From Pelagibacteraceae bacterium AG-422-B15 (GTDB taxonomy: Bacteria; Pseudomonadota; Alphaproteobacteria; Pelagibacterales; AG-422-B15), in the NCBI GenBank assembly GCA_003213715.1, contig QCMN01000012.1, positions 1-38,152 of the forward strand: DNA of 38,152 bases. The letters run 5' to 3'. The translations under genes were made by a program, and so were the position numbers. Every line of letters starts with the position of its first letter. Position 1 is the first letter of the stretch. The notes under the pieces were generated by a model that saw only the letters and a program-made list of their open reading frames with translations, ran no database searches and was not told where the DNA came from. Shown here piece by piece: positions 18,323 to 29,659 of the stretch.

Positions 18323-19804
18323 TTAATCTAATTTCATTTTAATTTGATTTACAATTTTTTCCGTTGAAGGTTCAATTATATTTATGATTGGTTTCGGATA
18401 TAAGCCTATGAAAATTGTTAATATAATTAAGGGAAGAAAAATAATTATCTCTCTTCTTGTTAAGTCAAACATTTCAGATAGATCATCTTTAATTAAAGCG
18501 CCAAATATGATTCTTCTATAAAGCCATAATGAATATGTGGCTGCCAATACAACACCTGTGGTCGCAAATATTGCAAAATATGTATTTACCGAAAATATAG
18601 AAAGGAGTACTAAAAACTCGCCAACAAAACCACTTGTTCCAGGTAAGCCCAGACTGGCTAATATAAAAATCATAAATGAAAATGAATAAAAAGGCATTTT
18701 ACTAACTAAGCCTCCATATCTTGCAATTTCTCTTGTATGAAGACGATCATATACCACGCCAACACACAAAAATAATGCCGCAGAAACAATACCATGACTT
18801 ATCATTTGAATTATACCACCTTCTATTCCTTGTACAGTAAATGTAAATATTCCTAATGTTACAAATCCCATATGAGCAACTGATGAATAAGCAATTAGTT
18901 TCTTCATATCTTCTTGCACTAATGCGATTAGAGAAGTCACTATTATTGCTATGACACTAAGAGAAAATATAAATGGCGCAAAAAATTCTGATGCATCTGG
19001 AAAAAAACCAATAGAAAATCTTATAAAACCATACCCAGCCATTTTTAACAAAACGCCCGCAAGTATAACTGATCCAGCTGTTGGTGCTTCTACGTGGGCA
19101 TCTGGTAGCCAAGTGTGAAATGGCCACATAGGTATCTTGACCATGAATGAAGTAAAAAATGCTATCCACAATATTAATTGTTCGTTTGTAGTAAAATTAT
19201 ATACCAAGAGCGTCTCAACATCAGTTGTGCCTGTAGAAATGAAAATATAAATTATTGCAAGTAGCATAAATACTGAGCCAGCAAGTGTATAAAGAAAAAA
19301 TTTGAAAGTTGAATAAACCCTTCTTTCTCCACCCCATATCCCAATGATTAAGAACATTGGAATTAAACCTCCTTCAAAAAATAGATAAAATAGGACAAGA
19401 TCAAGAGAGCAGAAAACGCCAATCATAAAAGTTTCTAAAGCTAAAAATGAAATTAAATATTCTTTTACAGAGAATTTAATGCTTTCATAGCTTGCAAGTA
19501 TGCAAATAGGTACAAGCATTGTTGTCAGTATTACAAATAAAATTGAAACACCATCTATACCTAAATGATAACTGATACCACTTTCTATCCATGCGTATTT
19601 TTCTACAAATTGAAAATCTGGGTTATTTAAGTCAAATGAAAATAGTAAAGATAATGATATTATAAAATTTAAAAACGCGATCCATAGGGCGGTGTGTTTT
19701 AAATTTTGCGAGCTTTGGTCATCATTATTTCTTATCAATAACATAAAAAATATACCGACGACCGGTATAAAGATTAAAATACTTAAGATTGGAATTTCAC
19801 TCAT
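18323..19804 (-). CDS. nuoM: NADH-quinone oxidoreductase subunit M
   Basis: Second antiporter-like pumping subunit of complex I. It has 493 aa and about 14 hydrophobic helices. Key stretches: YHLGIDGVSILFVILTTML, LFYLFFEGGLIPMFLIIGIW with Glu144 (the TM5 Glu essential in E. coli NuoM), KIPMWPFHTWLPDAHVEAPT with the TM7 Lys, and QEDMKKLIAYSSVAHMGFV. It starts 3 nt after nuoL and ends 1 nt before nuoN. Confidence 0.97.
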   Translation of the reverse strand: MSEIPILSILIFIPVVGIFFMLLIRNNDDQSSQNLKHTALWIAFLNFIISLSLLFSFDLNNPDFQFVEKYAWIESGISYHLGIDGVSILFVILTTMLVPICILASYESIKFSVKEYLISFLALETFMIGVFCSLDLVLFYLFFEGGLIPMFLIIGIWGGERRVYSTFKFFLYTLAGSVFMLLAIIYIFISTGTTDVETLLVYNFTTNEQLILWIAFFTSFMVKIPMWPFHTWLPDAHVEAPTAGSVILAGVLLKMAGYGFIRFSIGFFPDASEFFAPFIFSLSVIAIIVTSLIALVQEDMKKLIAYSSVAHMGFVTLGIFTFTVQGIEGGIIQMISHGIVSAALFLCVGVVYDRLHTREIARYGGLVSKMPFYSFSFMIFILASLGLPGTSGFVGEFLVLLSIFSVNTYFAIFATTGVVLAATYSLWLYRRIIFGALIKDDLSEMFDLTRREIIIFLPLIILTIFIGLYPKPIINIIEPSTEKIVNQIKMKLD

Positions 19805-19807
19805 TTT

Positions 19808-21730
19808 TTAAAACCTAAAAATTATGAAAGTAATAATGAATGAAAGACCAATTAAAATGGCAAAAGCATAATGGTAAATAAATCCTGATTGAACTTGCTT
19901 TGCTTTTATTGATATTCTGCTCACTAAAGCAGCTATTCCGTTAGGTCCGTAACCATCAATAATTAAACCATCAATAAACTTCCAAAAAATCTGGCCAATT
20001 GCCATAGCTGGTTTTACAAAAATTGAATTATACAACTCGTCGAAATACCATTTATTTAATAGAAAATTGTAAAGCGGCTTATTTAACTCGGCTATATTCT
20101 TAGCCACATCTGATTTTCGAATATACATGAACCAAGCGATAATAAATCCAACCATGCCTAAAATTGCAGGCAAATAATATATTAACAAAGGAATTGAGTG
20201 GTGATCTTCATGATGGACGACAATTGAGCCATTCCAAAATACATCACTGTAATAACCGATAAAATAGCTTTTGAATAAAAATCCAAAAAACAATGCTCCA
20301 ATTGCTAAAATTATTAGAGGAATTAACATTACTGAGGAAGACTCATGAACTTTACTAAGGTCTTCTTCAGTCATTCTTGTTTTTCCATTGAAAACAAGAA
20401 ATATAAGCCTCCATGAATAGAAAGATGTCATCACAACACCGACTGTAAGCAAGATATATGCATAATCTGCGAAATTGGAATTAGATAAATAAGCTGTTTC
20501 TATGATTGCATCTTTTGAGTAATAGCCAGAGGTAAATGGAAAACCCATAAGTGAAATTGTTCCAATTATCATCATTAATTGAGTTATTGGAACAAAATTA
20601 CTTATACCTCCCATTTTCCTTATATCCTGTTCTTCATGAACGGCATGAATAACTGATCCAGCTCCTAAAAATAGAAGTGCTTTAAAAAATGCATGTGTAA
20701 ATAGATGGAACATAGCTGCACCGTAAGCTCCAAGTCCAGCTGCAACAAACATGTAGCCTAATTGACTGCAAGTTGAATATGCAATAACTCGCTTAATATC
20801 ATTTTGAACCAGCCCAACGGTAGCTGCAAAGAATGCAGTACTTGCACCAATCAAAACTACAAAGTCTAGGGCAACAGGAGCCAAATCAAATAAAGGTGAA
20901 CATCGTACTACAAGAAATACTCCAGCTGTAACCATTGTTGCCGCATGTATTAATGCAGATACTGGTGTAGGGCCTTCCATTGCATCTGGAAGCCATGTAT
21001 GAAGAAATAATTGAGCTGACTTGCCCATAGCGCCAATAAATAAGAAAATACAAATTAAAGTCAGTGCATGTAGTTCAATACCTAAAAAATTGAAATTTAC
21101 GTTCTTAAAAGATGAGACGTTACTAAATACTGTCTGGTATTCTATGCTACCGAAAATAATAAATATTGTAAAAATACCTAAAGCTAATCCAAAATCACCT
21201 ATGCGATTTACTATAAATGCTTTAATCGCAGCAGCATTTGCAGTTGGTTTTTTATACCAAAACCCAATTAATAAATAAGAGGCAAGTCCAACACCCTCCC
21301 AGCCAAAGAAAAGTTGCAAAAAATTATCTGCAGTAACAAGCATCAACATAGCAAATGTGAATAATGACAGGTAACCCATAAAACGAGGCTTACTATCATC
21401 ATGAGACATATAACCAATTGAATAAATATGAACTAACGCTGATACGCTTGTAATCACTACAAGCATTACTCTTGTAGCTGTATCTAGATAAATTGACCAA
21501 TCAGCATTGAATGAACCAGAGGATATCCAATTAAATAGTTTGATTGATACAATCGATGGGTCCCCAATATTATTAATAAAAATATAAAACGAAAATATTG
21601 CTGTAATAGTAATAAGTAATGAAGTGATGATCTCTGCTGCTCGGTCAATAAATTTATTAGACTTGAAAAATGATAACGAACAAGAAATCAAGAACCCTAT
21701 CAATGGCAATAAAATTATACTATGCGCCAT
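19808..21730 (-). CDS. nuoL: NADH-quinone oxidoreductase subunit L
   Basis: Distal antiporter-like subunit of complex I, with the long lateral helix that runs along the membrane arm. It has 640 aa. Motifs: SIGYMSHDDSKPRFMGYLSL, LFFGWEGVGLASYLLIGFWY with the TM5 Glu, GKSAQLFLHTWLPDAMEGPT with the TM7 Lys, and QNDIKRVIAYSTCSQLGYMF. The C-terminal third (NKWYFDELYNSIFVKPAMAI onward) is the lateral helix and its anchoring segment. It starts 6 nt after nuoK, the largest gap in the 23-gene run. Confidence 0.97.
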   Translation of the reverse strand: MAHSIILLPLIGFLISCSLSFFKSNKFIDRAAEIITSLLITITAIFSFYIFINNIGDPSIVSIKLFNWISSGSFNADWSIYLDTATRVMLVVITSVSALVHIYSIGYMSHDDSKPRFMGYLSLFTFAMLMLVTADNFLQLFFGWEGVGLASYLLIGFWYKKPTANAAAIKAFIVNRIGDFGLALGIFTIFIIFGSIEYQTVFSNVSSFKNVNFNFLGIELHALTLICIFLFIGAMGKSAQLFLHTWLPDAMEGPTPVSALIHAATMVTAGVFLVVRCSPLFDLAPVALDFVVLIGASTAFFAATVGLVQNDIKRVIAYSTCSQLGYMFVAAGLGAYGAAMFHLFTHAFFKALLFLGAGSVIHAVHEEQDIRKMGGISNFVPITQLMMIIGTISLMGFPFTSGYYSKDAIIETAYLSNSNFADYAYILLTVGVVMTSFYSWRLIFLVFNGKTRMTEEDLSKVHESSSVMLIPLIILAIGALFFGFLFKSYFIGYYSDVFWNGSIVVHHEDHHSIPLLIYYLPAILGMVGFIIAWFMYIRKSDVAKNIAELNKPLYNFLLNKWYFDELYNSIFVKPAMAIGQIFWKFIDGLIIDGYGPNGIAALVSRISIKAKQVQSGFIYHYAFAILIGLSFIITFIIFRF

Positions 21731-21736
21731 TTAACA

Positions 21737-22042
21737 TTACCCCTTTAAGGCGTTAATTTTCTCAATCTCTATACTGCCAGCGTTTCTGTTATAAATTACA
21801 AGTATAGCAAGTCCGATTGCAGCTTCAGCAGCAGCAACAGTAAGTACAAAAAGAGAGAATATTTGACCAGTCAGATCATTTAAAAAATATGAAAAAGCAA
21901 TAAGATTTAAATTTACAGAGAGCAAAATGATTTCAATTGACATTAAAATGATAATCACATTTTTTCGGTTTAAAAAAATACCAATAACGCCAATTGCAAA
22001 CAATAAAGCAGATAAAATTAAAAATTGATTTAATTCAATCAT
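21737..22042 (-). CDS. nuoK: NADH-quinone oxidoreductase subunit K
   Basis: Small three-helix subunit of the complex I membrane arm, part of the E-channel. Its 101 aa carry the two buried acidic residues known to be needed for proton transfer: Glu37 in [14 protein letters not shown] and Glu73 in [14 protein letters not shown]. Its ATG overlaps the nuoJ stop by 1 nt. Confidence 0.96.
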   Translation of the reverse strand: MIELNQFLILSALLFAIGVIGIFLNRKNVIIILMSIEIILLSVNLNLIAFSYFLNDLTGQIFSLFVLTVAAAEAAIGLAILVIYNRNAGSIEIEKINALKG

Positions 22043-22656
22043 TAAATATCAACACCTTTTCCTGATTTTACATCTACTAAATCAATTTTGCCCTGTCGTT
22101 TTAGTTGCTCTGAAACAACTTGCCTTTTTACGCCTTCTCTTTCGCGAAGAGTTAATACAATAGAACCAATCATTGCAACTAAAAGAATTACACCTGAAAG
22201 TTGGAAATATAGAATGTAGTCAGTGTACAAAACTGAGCCAATTGCTTCTGTATTAGACTTGCCTGTAAAATCTGAAAGAGGATTTGGTAACACTTGAATA
22301 TTTGACAAGTCAAACTTTGTATTAATTAATACAATTATTAACTCTGCAATGAAAACTACACCAATCAAAATTCCTATCGGAATATATTGTAAAATATTAT
22401 CCTTATTGATTGATGTTTTAAAATCTAACATCATCACAACAAATAAAAAAAGTACTGCAACAGCACCAACATAAACAATTATAAGTATCATTGCCAAAAA
22501 TTCGGCGTGAAGAATAACAAATAATCCGGCGGCATTCAAAAATGAAAGAATTAGGAACAATACTGAATGAACTGGGTTTTTAGTCGAAATAACCATCAAT
22601 GATGAAATTAAAATAACCCCTGAAAATAAGTAGAATGTTAATAATTGAGCTGTCAT
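22042..22656 (-). CDS. nuoJ: NADH-quinone oxidoreductase subunit J
   Basis: Membrane subunit of complex I with five hydrophobic helices. Its third helix contains the flexible region [20 protein letters not shown], the family's hallmark. It has 204 aa. The C-terminal tail is polar ([20 protein letters not shown]) and keeps the usual short motif. The start directly abuts the nuoI stop, and its own stop overlaps nuoK by 1 nt. Confidence 0.95.
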   Translation of the reverse strand: MTAQLLTFYLFSGVILISSLMVISTKNPVHSVLFLILSFLNAAGLFVILHAEFLAMILIIVYVGAVAVLFLFVVMMLDFKTSINKDNILQYIPIGILIGVVFIAELIIVLINTKFDLSNIQVLPNPLSDFTGKSNTEAIGSVLYTDYILYFQLSGVILLVAMIGSIVLTLREREGVKRQVVSEQLKRQGKIDLVDVKSGKGVDI

Positions 22657-23142
22657 TTATCTATATTTTGCATCGGCTTCTAAGTTCTCAGCGATAACTG
22701 TTTCCCATCTATCACCGTTTTCAAGCAATTTTTCTTTCGTATAATAAAGTTCTTTTCTCGTTTCAGTTGTAAATTCAAAATTTGGACCCTGTACAATTGC
22801 ATCAACTGGACACGACTCCTCACATAAACCACAGTAGATACATTTAACCATGTCAATATCATACCTAAGCGTTCTTCTTGTTCCGTCATCGCGAGGTTGA
22901 GTTTCAATTGTTATCGCTTGAGCTGGACATACAGCTTCACACAATTTACACCCTATGCACCTTTCCTCACCACTCGGATATCTTCTCAAGGCATGTTCAC
23001 CTCTGAATCGAGGGCTTAATTTACCTTTTTCAAAAGGATAATTGATTGTTGCTTTTTTCCTAAAAAAATATTTTTGAGCTAAATAGAAAGCTTTTAAAAA
23101 ATCTAGAAGTAGGAACGATTTTAAAAAATTAATTATTTTCAT
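22657..23142 (-). CDS. nuoI: NADH-quinone oxidoreductase subunit I
   Basis: Peripheral-arm subunit carrying the two 4Fe-4S clusters N6a and N6b, between NuoG and NuoB. Ferredoxin motifs: Cys62, Cys65, Cys68 with Cys72, and Cys101, Cys104, Cys107 with Cys111 ([14 protein letters not shown] and [14 protein letters not shown]). An amphipathic N-terminal helix (about 1–28) anchors it to the membrane. The 161-aa length matches alphaproteobacterial and mitochondrial TYKY homologues. Its ATG overlaps the nuoH stop by 1 nt. Confidence 0.97.
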   Translation of the reverse strand: MKIINFLKSFLLLDFLKAFYLAQKYFFRKKATINYPFEKGKLSPRFRGEHALRRYPSGEERCIGCKLCEAVCPAQAITIETQPRDDGTRRTLRYDIDMVKCIYCGLCEESCPVDAIVQGPNFEFTTETRKELYYTKEKLLENGDRWETVIAENLEADAKYR

Positions 23143-24155
23143 TACATTCCTGGAGCTAGATTAAAAAAGAACAATATCGAAGATGTTGCTACAACTGCAA
23201 AAAGTGATAATGGCAAGAAAACTTTCCAGCCGAGTCGCATTAATTGGTCATATCGATACCTTGGAACAAATGCTTTAACCATAGCAAATAAGTAAAAAAC
23301 GAAAGTTACTTTCAATAAAAACCAAACAAATCCAGGAATAGCATTTAATGGATAAATATCAATTGGCGGCAACCACCCCCCAAGGAATAGGATTGTGGTC
23401 ATTGCGCACATCAATAAAATATTTATGTATTCTCCAAACATAAACAAAACGAATGGCATTCCTGAGTACTCTGTTTGATATCCAGCTACTAACTCAGACT
23501 CTGCTTCAGGAAGATCAAATGGAGGTCTGTTCGTTTCAGCTAGTGCGGATATAAAAAAAACAATAAACATTGGAAATAAAGGTATGAAAAACCACATTGT
23601 CTTTTGAGCCATTACTATTTCAGTCAAGTTGAGTGAGCCAACACATAGCAAGACAGTTATTATTACAAAACCTATGGAAACTTCGTAAGAAACCATTTGA
23701 GCAGCTGATCTTAGAGCGCCAAAAAAAGGGTACTTACTGTTTGAAGACCATCCAGCCATCAGAATTCCATAGACACCAAGAGAGCTAATTGCAAAAATGT
23801 ATAAGATTCCAACATTTATATTAGCTAATACTACACCCGCCTGAACTGGTACAACTGCCCAGGCTGCGATTGATAGAGCAAGAGTAATAATGGGAGCAAT
23901 TAGGAAAACTGTTTTGTCAGAGCCGTCGGGTAAAATAATTTCTTTAAAAATAAATTTTAATCCATCAGCAGGAACTTGGAACAAACCATACGGACCAACC
24001 ACATTTGGGCCCCTCCTTTTTTGAACTGCTGCCCATATTTTTCTATCTGCATATAACGCCATTACAACACCCAGAAGCAAGGGAACAAAAATAAGTAGGC
24101 AATAAAGAATAATGGTCATCACTTCGATAAAGTAAGTTTGAGCTAAGCTAATCAT
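23142..24155 (-). CDS. nuoH: NADH-quinone oxidoreductase subunit H
   Basis: Membrane subunit that forms most of the quinone-binding channel at the junction with the peripheral arm. It has 337 aa and about eight helices. Signatures: [20 protein letters not shown], and the loop [20 protein letters not shown] followed by [10 protein letters not shown], with the acidic residues that couple to the E-channel. The C-terminal [20 protein letters not shown] is standard. It overlaps nuoG and nuoI by 1 nt each. Confidence 0.97.
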   Translation of the reverse strand: MISLAQTYFIEVMTIILYCLLIFVPLLLGVVMALYADRKIWAAVQKRRGPNVVGPYGLFQVPADGLKFIFKEIILPDGSDKTVFLIAPIITLALSIAAWAVVPVQAGVVLANINVGILYIFAISSLGVYGILMAGWSSNSKYPFFGALRSAAQMVSYEVSIGFVIITVLLCVGSLNLTEIVMAQKTMWFFIPLFPMFIVFFISALAETNRPPFDLPEAESELVAGYQTEYSGMPFVLFMFGEYINILLMCAMTTILFLGGWLPPIDIYPLNAIPGFVWFLLKVTFVFYLFAMVKAFVPRYRYDQLMRLGWKVFLPLSLFAVVATSSILFFFNLAPGM

Positions 24156-26665
24156 TATGAAGCCTTTTCCGTTACTGATGACCTTACTTCACTCCTAGCT
24201 CGGCTGCATTCGGCCATTGTACTAGAATGTCTTGTAATTGAATCGTTTATATAAAAGTCTTCAATACTGAAACTTAAGTTTTTAATTTTAAAGTTAATTT
24301 CTTTTGGTTGAGCATAGTATGCCTCCTGATTATCGTTTAAAACGACAATTCCATCAGGTGAAAAATTTGCGTCATCTGCTAATCCAATTAAATTATTTTT
24401 ATTTCTTTTAGTATAAGCCCATTTCTTTTGATTATAAGTGAGATCATTCCAAGCTTTTCCGATACTATTTGCATATTGGTCCTCATAGGGCAACACGACA
24501 TTATTCTTCTTCTTAACATCATTAACAACTTTAAAGCCAAAATGCTCTGTAAATTCTGACCAAGTCTCAGGATAATTATATTTTCTCAGATACTCTCTCT
24601 GGCGATCATTTAGATCAGTCCAAGCTGTATTAAATATTTTTTTTGCCGAATTTTCTTCAAAGCTCTTGATGTTACCATTGATTGTATCATTCTTTTTTTC
24701 TTGGCTTGATCTTGTATCCTTATTAATGATTTCTACTTCTTCATTAGCTTTATTATCAATAATTTTAACGTGTCCATTATTTTGATCATTAAAGTCTTCT
24801 TTAAGATGAGGAAACTTGGCAAATATTTCATCTCTTACATCATACAATTCTAAAAACGACCATTTTAGTTCAAGGACTTCACTGAATTGATTAATAATTT
24901 TCCAATCTTCCCTAGCTTCACCTGGAGGAAAACTTGCTTTATTTGCGTATTGAACTCTCCCTTCAGTGTTTATAAAAATTGCATCTTTTTCAGTGTATGC
25001 TGCTGCAGGCAGTATAAAATCAGCAGCGTTTGCGCCTCTATCTCCATGTGTGCCCATATAAACTATTTTACAATTAGAAAAGTTTTCATAACTGATTTCA
25101 TCAGCGCCAAATGAAAACACTAATTTGAATTTACCTTTTTCTGCATCAGCAACCAAATCATCGACTGATTTATTTTTTTGTATAAGACCCATCTCAAGAA
25201 TACCTGCTCTTGCAGCGGCAAGCTGTAATACATTAAATCCATTCCAATCTTCCTGAATGAGATTGAATTTATCTGTAAATGTTTCAAGCAGGGAGTAAAT
25301 CTGCAATGAGTCATCACGGTTTAACACGGACTGGCCAATAATAATCATTGGCTTTGAGGCATTTGTTAACTTTTTGTAAAATGAGTTTTTTTCATTTAAA
25401 AGATCTATTAGGATATTTATATCATCGCCCAAGTGATTATATTTATATGTAAGATCCACATTTTTTCCAATCAGTGCAACTGGAATATTTGATGAAATAA
25501 CCCTTTTCCTTATTCTTGAATTAATTATTGCAGCTTCTTCACGCGTGTTCGTTCCAATCATTAAAATGCAATCTGTTTCATCAATGCCTTTAATTTTAGA
25601 ATTAAATAAGAACTGAGATCTATGATTGAATGGAACTTTACATCCTTCCTGTCTACCATCAACTGCCTTGATGCTTAGATCTTCCGATAATTTTTTTATT
25701 AAGTAGCTAGTTTCTAAATCAATAAAATCACCTACTAAAAACGCAATTTCATCAGGATCTGAGCCCATAACAAGTTTTTTTAATTGAGAAAAAGTTTCTT
25801 CCCATGAAACTTGCTCTAATTTGTTATTCTTTTTTATGTAGGGTGTGTCTAGACGTTGATTTAAAAGTCCATCGCATGCATACCTTGTTTTATCTGATAT
25901 CCACTCTTCATTAATATCTTCATTAAGCACAGGTAGTACTCTTTTCACTCTCCACCCGTAAGTATCAACTCTAATATTCGACCCTACCGCATCCATAACA
26001 TCAATGGTCTCTGTCTTCTTTAATTCCCAAGGTCTGGCTTCAAATTGATATGGTTTCGATGTAAGTGCGCCTACCGGACATAAATCAACAATATTAGCCG
26101 ATAGCTCGGAATCTAATGTCTTTTCTAAATAAGTTGTTATTTCCATATTTTCTCCACGATTTACTGCGCCTAATTGATTTACTCCCGCTACTTCATCTGC
26201 AAATCGGATACACCTTGTGCAGTGAATGCATCGAGTCATATAAGTTTTAATCAATGGGCCCATATGCTTTTCTTCAACTGCCCTTTTATTCTCTTCGAAC
26301 CTTGAATTTTCAGGACCAAAAGCAATGGTTTGATCTTGTAGATCGCACTCACCGCCTTGATCACAAACTGGGCAATCTAGTGGGTGATTAATTAGCAAAA
26401 ACTCCATTACACCTTCTCTCGCTTTTTTTACAGACTGAGTATTTGTATGAATTGACATGCCTTCATTGATTGGCATCGCGCACGAAGCTACTGGTTTAGG
26501 TGAACCTTCCACATCAACAAGACACATTCTGCAATTACCTGCAATTGAAAGACGATCATGGTAGCAAAATCTTGGTATTTCAATTCCTGCCTCTTCACAT
26601 GCCTGCAGTATCGTCATGCCATCAGATACTTCAATCTCGGACCCATTTATTTTTACTTTTGCCAT
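24155..26665 (-). CDS. nuoG: NADH-quinone oxidoreductase subunit G with a large C-terminal insertion
   Basis: Iron-sulfur subunit of the NADH-dehydrogenase arm. N-terminal 2Fe-2S ligands are Cys34, Cys45, Cys48 and Cys62. N5 ligands are His94, Cys98, Cys101 and Cys107. N4 ligands are Cys146, Cys149, Cys152 and Cys196. A molybdopterin-oxidoreductase-like domain follows, ending with [20 protein letters not shown]. At 836 aa it is well above the roughly 670–690 aa usual in alphaproteobacteria. The excess is one block, about residues 627–793, rich in Lys, Asn, Asp and Glu with a repeated AWxDLxxxQ motif. The conserved end ([20 protein letters not shown]) resumes in frame afterwards. ATG overlaps nuoF by 1 nt. 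Confidence 0.95.
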   Translation of the reverse strand: MAKVKINGSEIEVSDGMTILQACEEAGIEIPRFCYHDRLSIAGNCRMCLVDVEGSPKPVASCAMPINEGMSIHTNTQSVKKAREGVMEFLLINHPLDCPVCDQGGECDLQDQTIAFGPENSRFEENKRAVEEKHMGPLIKTYMTRCIHCTRCIRFADEVAGVNQLGAVNRGENMEITTYLEKTLDSELSANIVDLCPVGALTSKPYQFEARPWELKKTETIDVMDAVGSNIRVDTYGWRVKRVLPVLNEDINEEWISDKTRYACDGLLNQRLDTPYIKKNNKLEQVSWEETFSQLKKLVMGSDPDEIAFLVGDFIDLETSYLIKKLSEDLSIKAVDGRQEGCKVPFNHRSQFLFNSKIKGIDETDCILMIGTNTREEAAIINSRIRKRVISSNIPVALIGKNVDLTYKYNHLGDDINILIDLLNEKNSFYKKLTNASKPMIIIGQSVLNRDDSLQIYSLLETFTDKFNLIQEDWNGFNVLQLAAARAGILEMGLIQKNKSVDDLVADAEKGKFKLVFSFGADEISYENFSNCKIVYMGTHGDRGANAADFILPAAAYTEKDAIFINTEGRVQYANKASFPPGEAREDWKIINQFSEVLELKWSFLELYDVRDEIFAKFPHLKEDFNDQNNGHVKIIDNKANEEVEIINKDTRSSQEKKNDTINGNIKSFEENSAKKIFNTAWTDLNDRQREYLRKYNYPETWSEFTEHFGFKVVNDVKKKNNVVLPYEDQYANSIGKAWNDLTYNQKKWAYTKRNKNNLIGLADDANFSPDGIVVLNDNQEAYYAQPKEINFKIKNLSFSIEDFYINDSITRHSSTMAECSRARSEVRSSVTEKAS

Positions 26666-27933
26666 TATGCAGCCTTAGTCTTTTTAAGTTGCTCTTCTAT
26701 TTCATCCCTAAAATGCCTAAACAATCCTTGAATTGGCCATGCCGCCGCATCACCTAGTGCGCAAATTGTATGGCCTTCGATTTGTTTTGTCACATCAAGT
26801 AACTTATCAATATCATTTGAACTTGCATGACCGTTTCCTATCTTCTCCATCATTCTCCACATCCACCCTGTTCCTTCTCTACAAGGCGTGCATTGACCGC
26901 AACTTTCGTGTTTATAAAAGTGAGATAGCTTAGAAATAGCTTTGACGAGGTCAGTGCTTTTATCCATTACGATTACAGCGGCTGTGCCTAACCCACTTTT
27001 AACTGCAGACAGTGAATCGAAATCCATCAGGACTGTATCGCAAGTTGATTTTGGTATAAGTGGAACAGATGAGCCCCCAGGAATTACAGCTTTAAGATTA
27101 TCCCATCCACCAGTTACTCCTCCAGCATGCTTTTCTATAAGCTCCCTAAGAGGTATGCTCATTTCTTCCTCTATATTGCAAGGATTATTAACATGACCAG
27201 AAATACAAAAAACTTTTGTACCTGTATTTTTTGGTCGACCAAAAGATGAAAACCATTCTCCACCTCTTCTTAAAATTGTTGGAACAACAGCTATGGTTTC
27301 AACATTATTTACAGTAGTTGGAGATCCGTATAGACCTTTATTAGCTGGAAAAGGAGGTTTGAGTCTTGGTTGGCCCTTTTTTCCTTCCAAGCTTTCAAGT
27401 AGAGCTGTCTCCTCTCCACATATGTATGCTCCTGCGCCTCGATGTAAGAATATATCGAAATCCCAACCCGACTTAGCAGCATTTTTCCCAATTAACCCAG
27501 CGTCGTATGCTTCGTCAATCGCTTTTTGAAGAACAACAGCTTCATTGAAATATTCACCGCGAATATAAATGTAACAAGTATGAGCATTCATAGCAAAAGA
27601 TGCTAACAAGCATCCTTCAATAAGCTTATGAGGCTCATTTCGTATCATATCTCTATCTTTGCAAGTGCCTGGTTCAGACTCATCTGCATTAACAACAAGG
27701 TAATTAGTAAGCTTTGAATCTTTAGGCATAAATGACCATTTTAATCCGGTAGGGAAACCTGCACCTCCTCTTCCCCTTAACTCAGATTTTTTCATCTCAT
27801 CAATTATCCATTCTCTTCCTTTTTTAATAAGTTCTTTTGTATTATCCCAATCACCTCTTGCCTGTGCATTTTTTAAATGAAAAGGCTCATCGCCAAATAA
27901 ATTAGTAAATATTTTATCTTTTTCTTTTAACAT
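26665..27933 (-). CDS. nuoF: NADH-quinone oxidoreductase subunit F
   Basis: FMN- and NADH-binding subunit at the tip of complex I. The nucleotide loop [10 protein letters not shown] is at 54–63. The flavin-site stretch [20 protein letters not shown] is at about 165–184. Cluster N3 ligands are Cys345, Cys348 and Cys351 ([12 protein letters not shown]) with Cys391 ([12 protein letters not shown]). It has 422 aa, a normal length. It overlaps nuoE and nuoG by 1 nt each. Confidence 0.98.
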   Translation of the reverse strand: MLKEKDKIFTNLFGDEPFHLKNAQARGDWDNTKELIKKGREWIIDEMKKSELRGRGGAGFPTGLKWSFMPKDSKLTNYLVVNADESEPGTCKDRDMIRNEPHKLIEGCLLASFAMNAHTCYIYIRGEYFNEAVVLQKAIDEAYDAGLIGKNAAKSGWDFDIFLHRGAGAYICGEETALLESLEGKKGQPRLKPPFPANKGLYGSPTTVNNVETIAVVPTILRRGGEWFSSFGRPKNTGTKVFCISGHVNNPCNIEEEMSIPLRELIEKHAGGVTGGWDNLKAVIPGGSSVPLIPKSTCDTVLMDFDSLSAVKSGLGTAAVIVMDKSTDLVKAISKLSHFYKHESCGQCTPCREGTGWMWRMMEKIGNGHASSNDIDKLLDVTKQIEGHTICALGDAAAWPIQGLFRHFRDEIEEQLKKTKAA

Positions 27934-28490
27934 TAAGACACTGCCTTTGAACTTTTACGGCCACTTTGTGAACCTATACTTAGTGGCGATCCATCTATAA
28001 GAGATTGCAAAACATTTTTCGTTGTATCGTAAGTCAAATCTTCATAATAATCGTCATTGATTTGAACAAGTGGAGCATTCACACAAGCACCAAGACACTC
28101 AACTTGCATCCATGAAAATAAACCATCACTAGAGACTGTATTTGGTTCTGGTGAAATAACTTCTTTACACGCTTTTATAACTTGATCTGAACCTCTTAAC
28201 CAACAAGGTGTTGTTCCACAAACCTGTACTAAATATTTTCCATTGTATTTTGTGTAATACATTGAATAAAAAGTAACTACTTCCCAAGCCTTGATAAAAG
28301 GCATTTCTAAGTAATCCGCTACATACTCAACTATATCCCTGCTCAACCAGTTTTCATTTTGTCTTTGCGCTAAATCAAGCAAAGGCATGATTGCACTTTG
28401 CCGTCTATCAGTTGGATATTTAAGAAGAATTTCTTTTGCCCTAATTTCATTTTCCTTATTAAACACAAAGGTATTTTTTTGATTGCTCAT
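27933..28490 (-). CDS. nuoE: NADH-quinone oxidoreductase subunit E
   Basis: Thioredoxin-like 24-kDa subunit carrying the off-path 2Fe-2S cluster N1a. Ligands are Cys91 and Cys96 ([10 protein letters not shown]) with Cys132 and Cys136 ([10 protein letters not shown]). An N-terminal helical bundle (about 10–70) precedes the fold. The 185-aa length is slightly short of some homologues, but the short tail after residue 165 is variable in the family. Its ATG overlaps the nuoD TGA in an ATGA junction. Confidence 0.96.
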   Translation of the reverse strand: MSNQKNTFVFNKENEIRAKEILLKYPTDRRQSAIMPLLDLAQRQNENWLSRDIVEYVADYLEMPFIKAWEVVTFYSMYYTKYNGKYLVQVCGTTPCWLRGSDQVIKACKEVISPEPNTVSSDGLFSWMQVECLGACVNAPLVQINDDYYEDLTYDTTKNVLQSLIDGSPLSIGSQSGRKSSKAVS

Positions 28491-29659
28491 CTATCAACCT
28501 CACCAAAAACTATTGCAATTGATCCAAGAATTGCAGGAACATCTGCTAGAAGATGGCCTTTTGAAAGCAAATCAAAAGCTTGCAAGTGAGCAAATCCAGG
28601 GGCTCTAATTTTACATCTATAAGGTCTGCTGGTTCCATCGGAAATTAAATATACCCCAAATTCACCTTTAGGAGCTTCAACGGCTGAATAGATTTCTCCT
28701 TCAGGCACATGAAAGCCTTCAGTGAAAAATTTAAAATGGTGAATTATGGCTTCCATTGATTGTTTCATATCTTCCCTTTTGGGCGCAGCAATTTTGGAAT
28801 CTCTGTTGATGACTTCTCCTTTAGGCATCTGATCAAGACATTGAAGCATGATTTTTGTACTTTCTCTCATTTCTTCAATCTGACAGAGATAACGGTCATA
28901 ACAATCACCGTTTTGACCAACTGGAACTTTGAATTCAAGTTTGTCGTAACAATCATACGGTTGGGACTTTCTTAAATCCCATGGTACACCGCATGCTCTT
29001 AATATGAATCCACTAAAGCCACGATCAACGGCATCTTCCTTTGATACTTTACCAATATTTACATTTCGTTGTTTAAATATTCTATTTTCAGTCAACATGC
29101 TTTCAATATCATTAATCGCTTTTGGAAAATTATTACAAAAATTAAATATCTTATCAGTTAATCCATCTGGTAAATCTTGATGAACACCACCTGCTCGAAA
29201 ATAGGCTGCATGAAATCTAGATCCAGATACTTCTTCGTAAAAATCTAATAGCTTTTCTCTTTCGTCAAAACCCCATGTGATTGGTGTCATGGCTCCCACA
29301 TCCATTGCTGTAGTAGTAACATTTAGTAGGTGGCTTAAGAGGCGTCCAATTTCAGCAAATAGAACTCTAATATATTGTCCTCTCAAAGGTACTTCTACAT
29401 TAAGCAATTTTTCTATTGCTAATGCAAAGGCATGCTCCTGGTTCATAGGCGCGACATAATCCAGTCTGTCAAAATATGGTATAGCTTGAAGATAAGTTTT
29501 GTGTTCGATTAATTTTTCAGTGCCTCTGTGTAAAAGCCCGATGTGCGGGTCAGCCCTTTCTACAATTTCTCCATCTAGATCAAGAATGAGTCTTAAAACT
29601 CCGTGTGCTGCAGGGTGAACTGGTCCAAAATTAACAGTTACAGTTTTATTATTACTCAC
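28487..29659 (-). CDS. nuoD: NADH-quinone oxidoreductase subunit D
   Basis: 49-kDa subunit forming the quinone pocket with NuoB, related to the large subunit of NiFe hydrogenases. Motifs: [20 protein letters not shown] at the start, [38 protein letters not shown] and the C-terminal [20 protein letters not shown] with VFGEVDR at the end. It has 390 aa. The start codon is GTG at 29659, inside an 8-nt overlap with the end of nuoC. There is no nuoC–nuoD fusion, unlike enterobacteria. Confidence 0.97.
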   Translation of the reverse strand: MSNNKTVTVNFGPVHPAAHGVLRLILDLDGEIVERADPHIGLLHRGTEKLIEHKTYLQAIPYFDRLDYVAPMNQEHAFALAIEKLLNVEVPLRGQYIRVLFAEIGRLLSHLLNVTTTAMDVGAMTPITWGFDEREKLLDFYEEVSGSRFHAAYFRAGGVHQDLPDGLTDKIFNFCNNFPKAINDIESMLTENRIFKQRNVNIGKVSKEDAVDRGFSGFILRACGVPWDLRKSQPYDCYDKLEFKVPVGQNGDCYDRYLCQIEEMRESTKIMLQCLDQMPKGEVINRDSKIAAPKREDMKQSMEAIIHHFKFFTEGFHVPEGEIYSAVEAPKGEFGVYLISDGTSRPYRCKIRAPGFAHLQAFDLLSKGHLLADVPAILGSIAIVFGEVDR

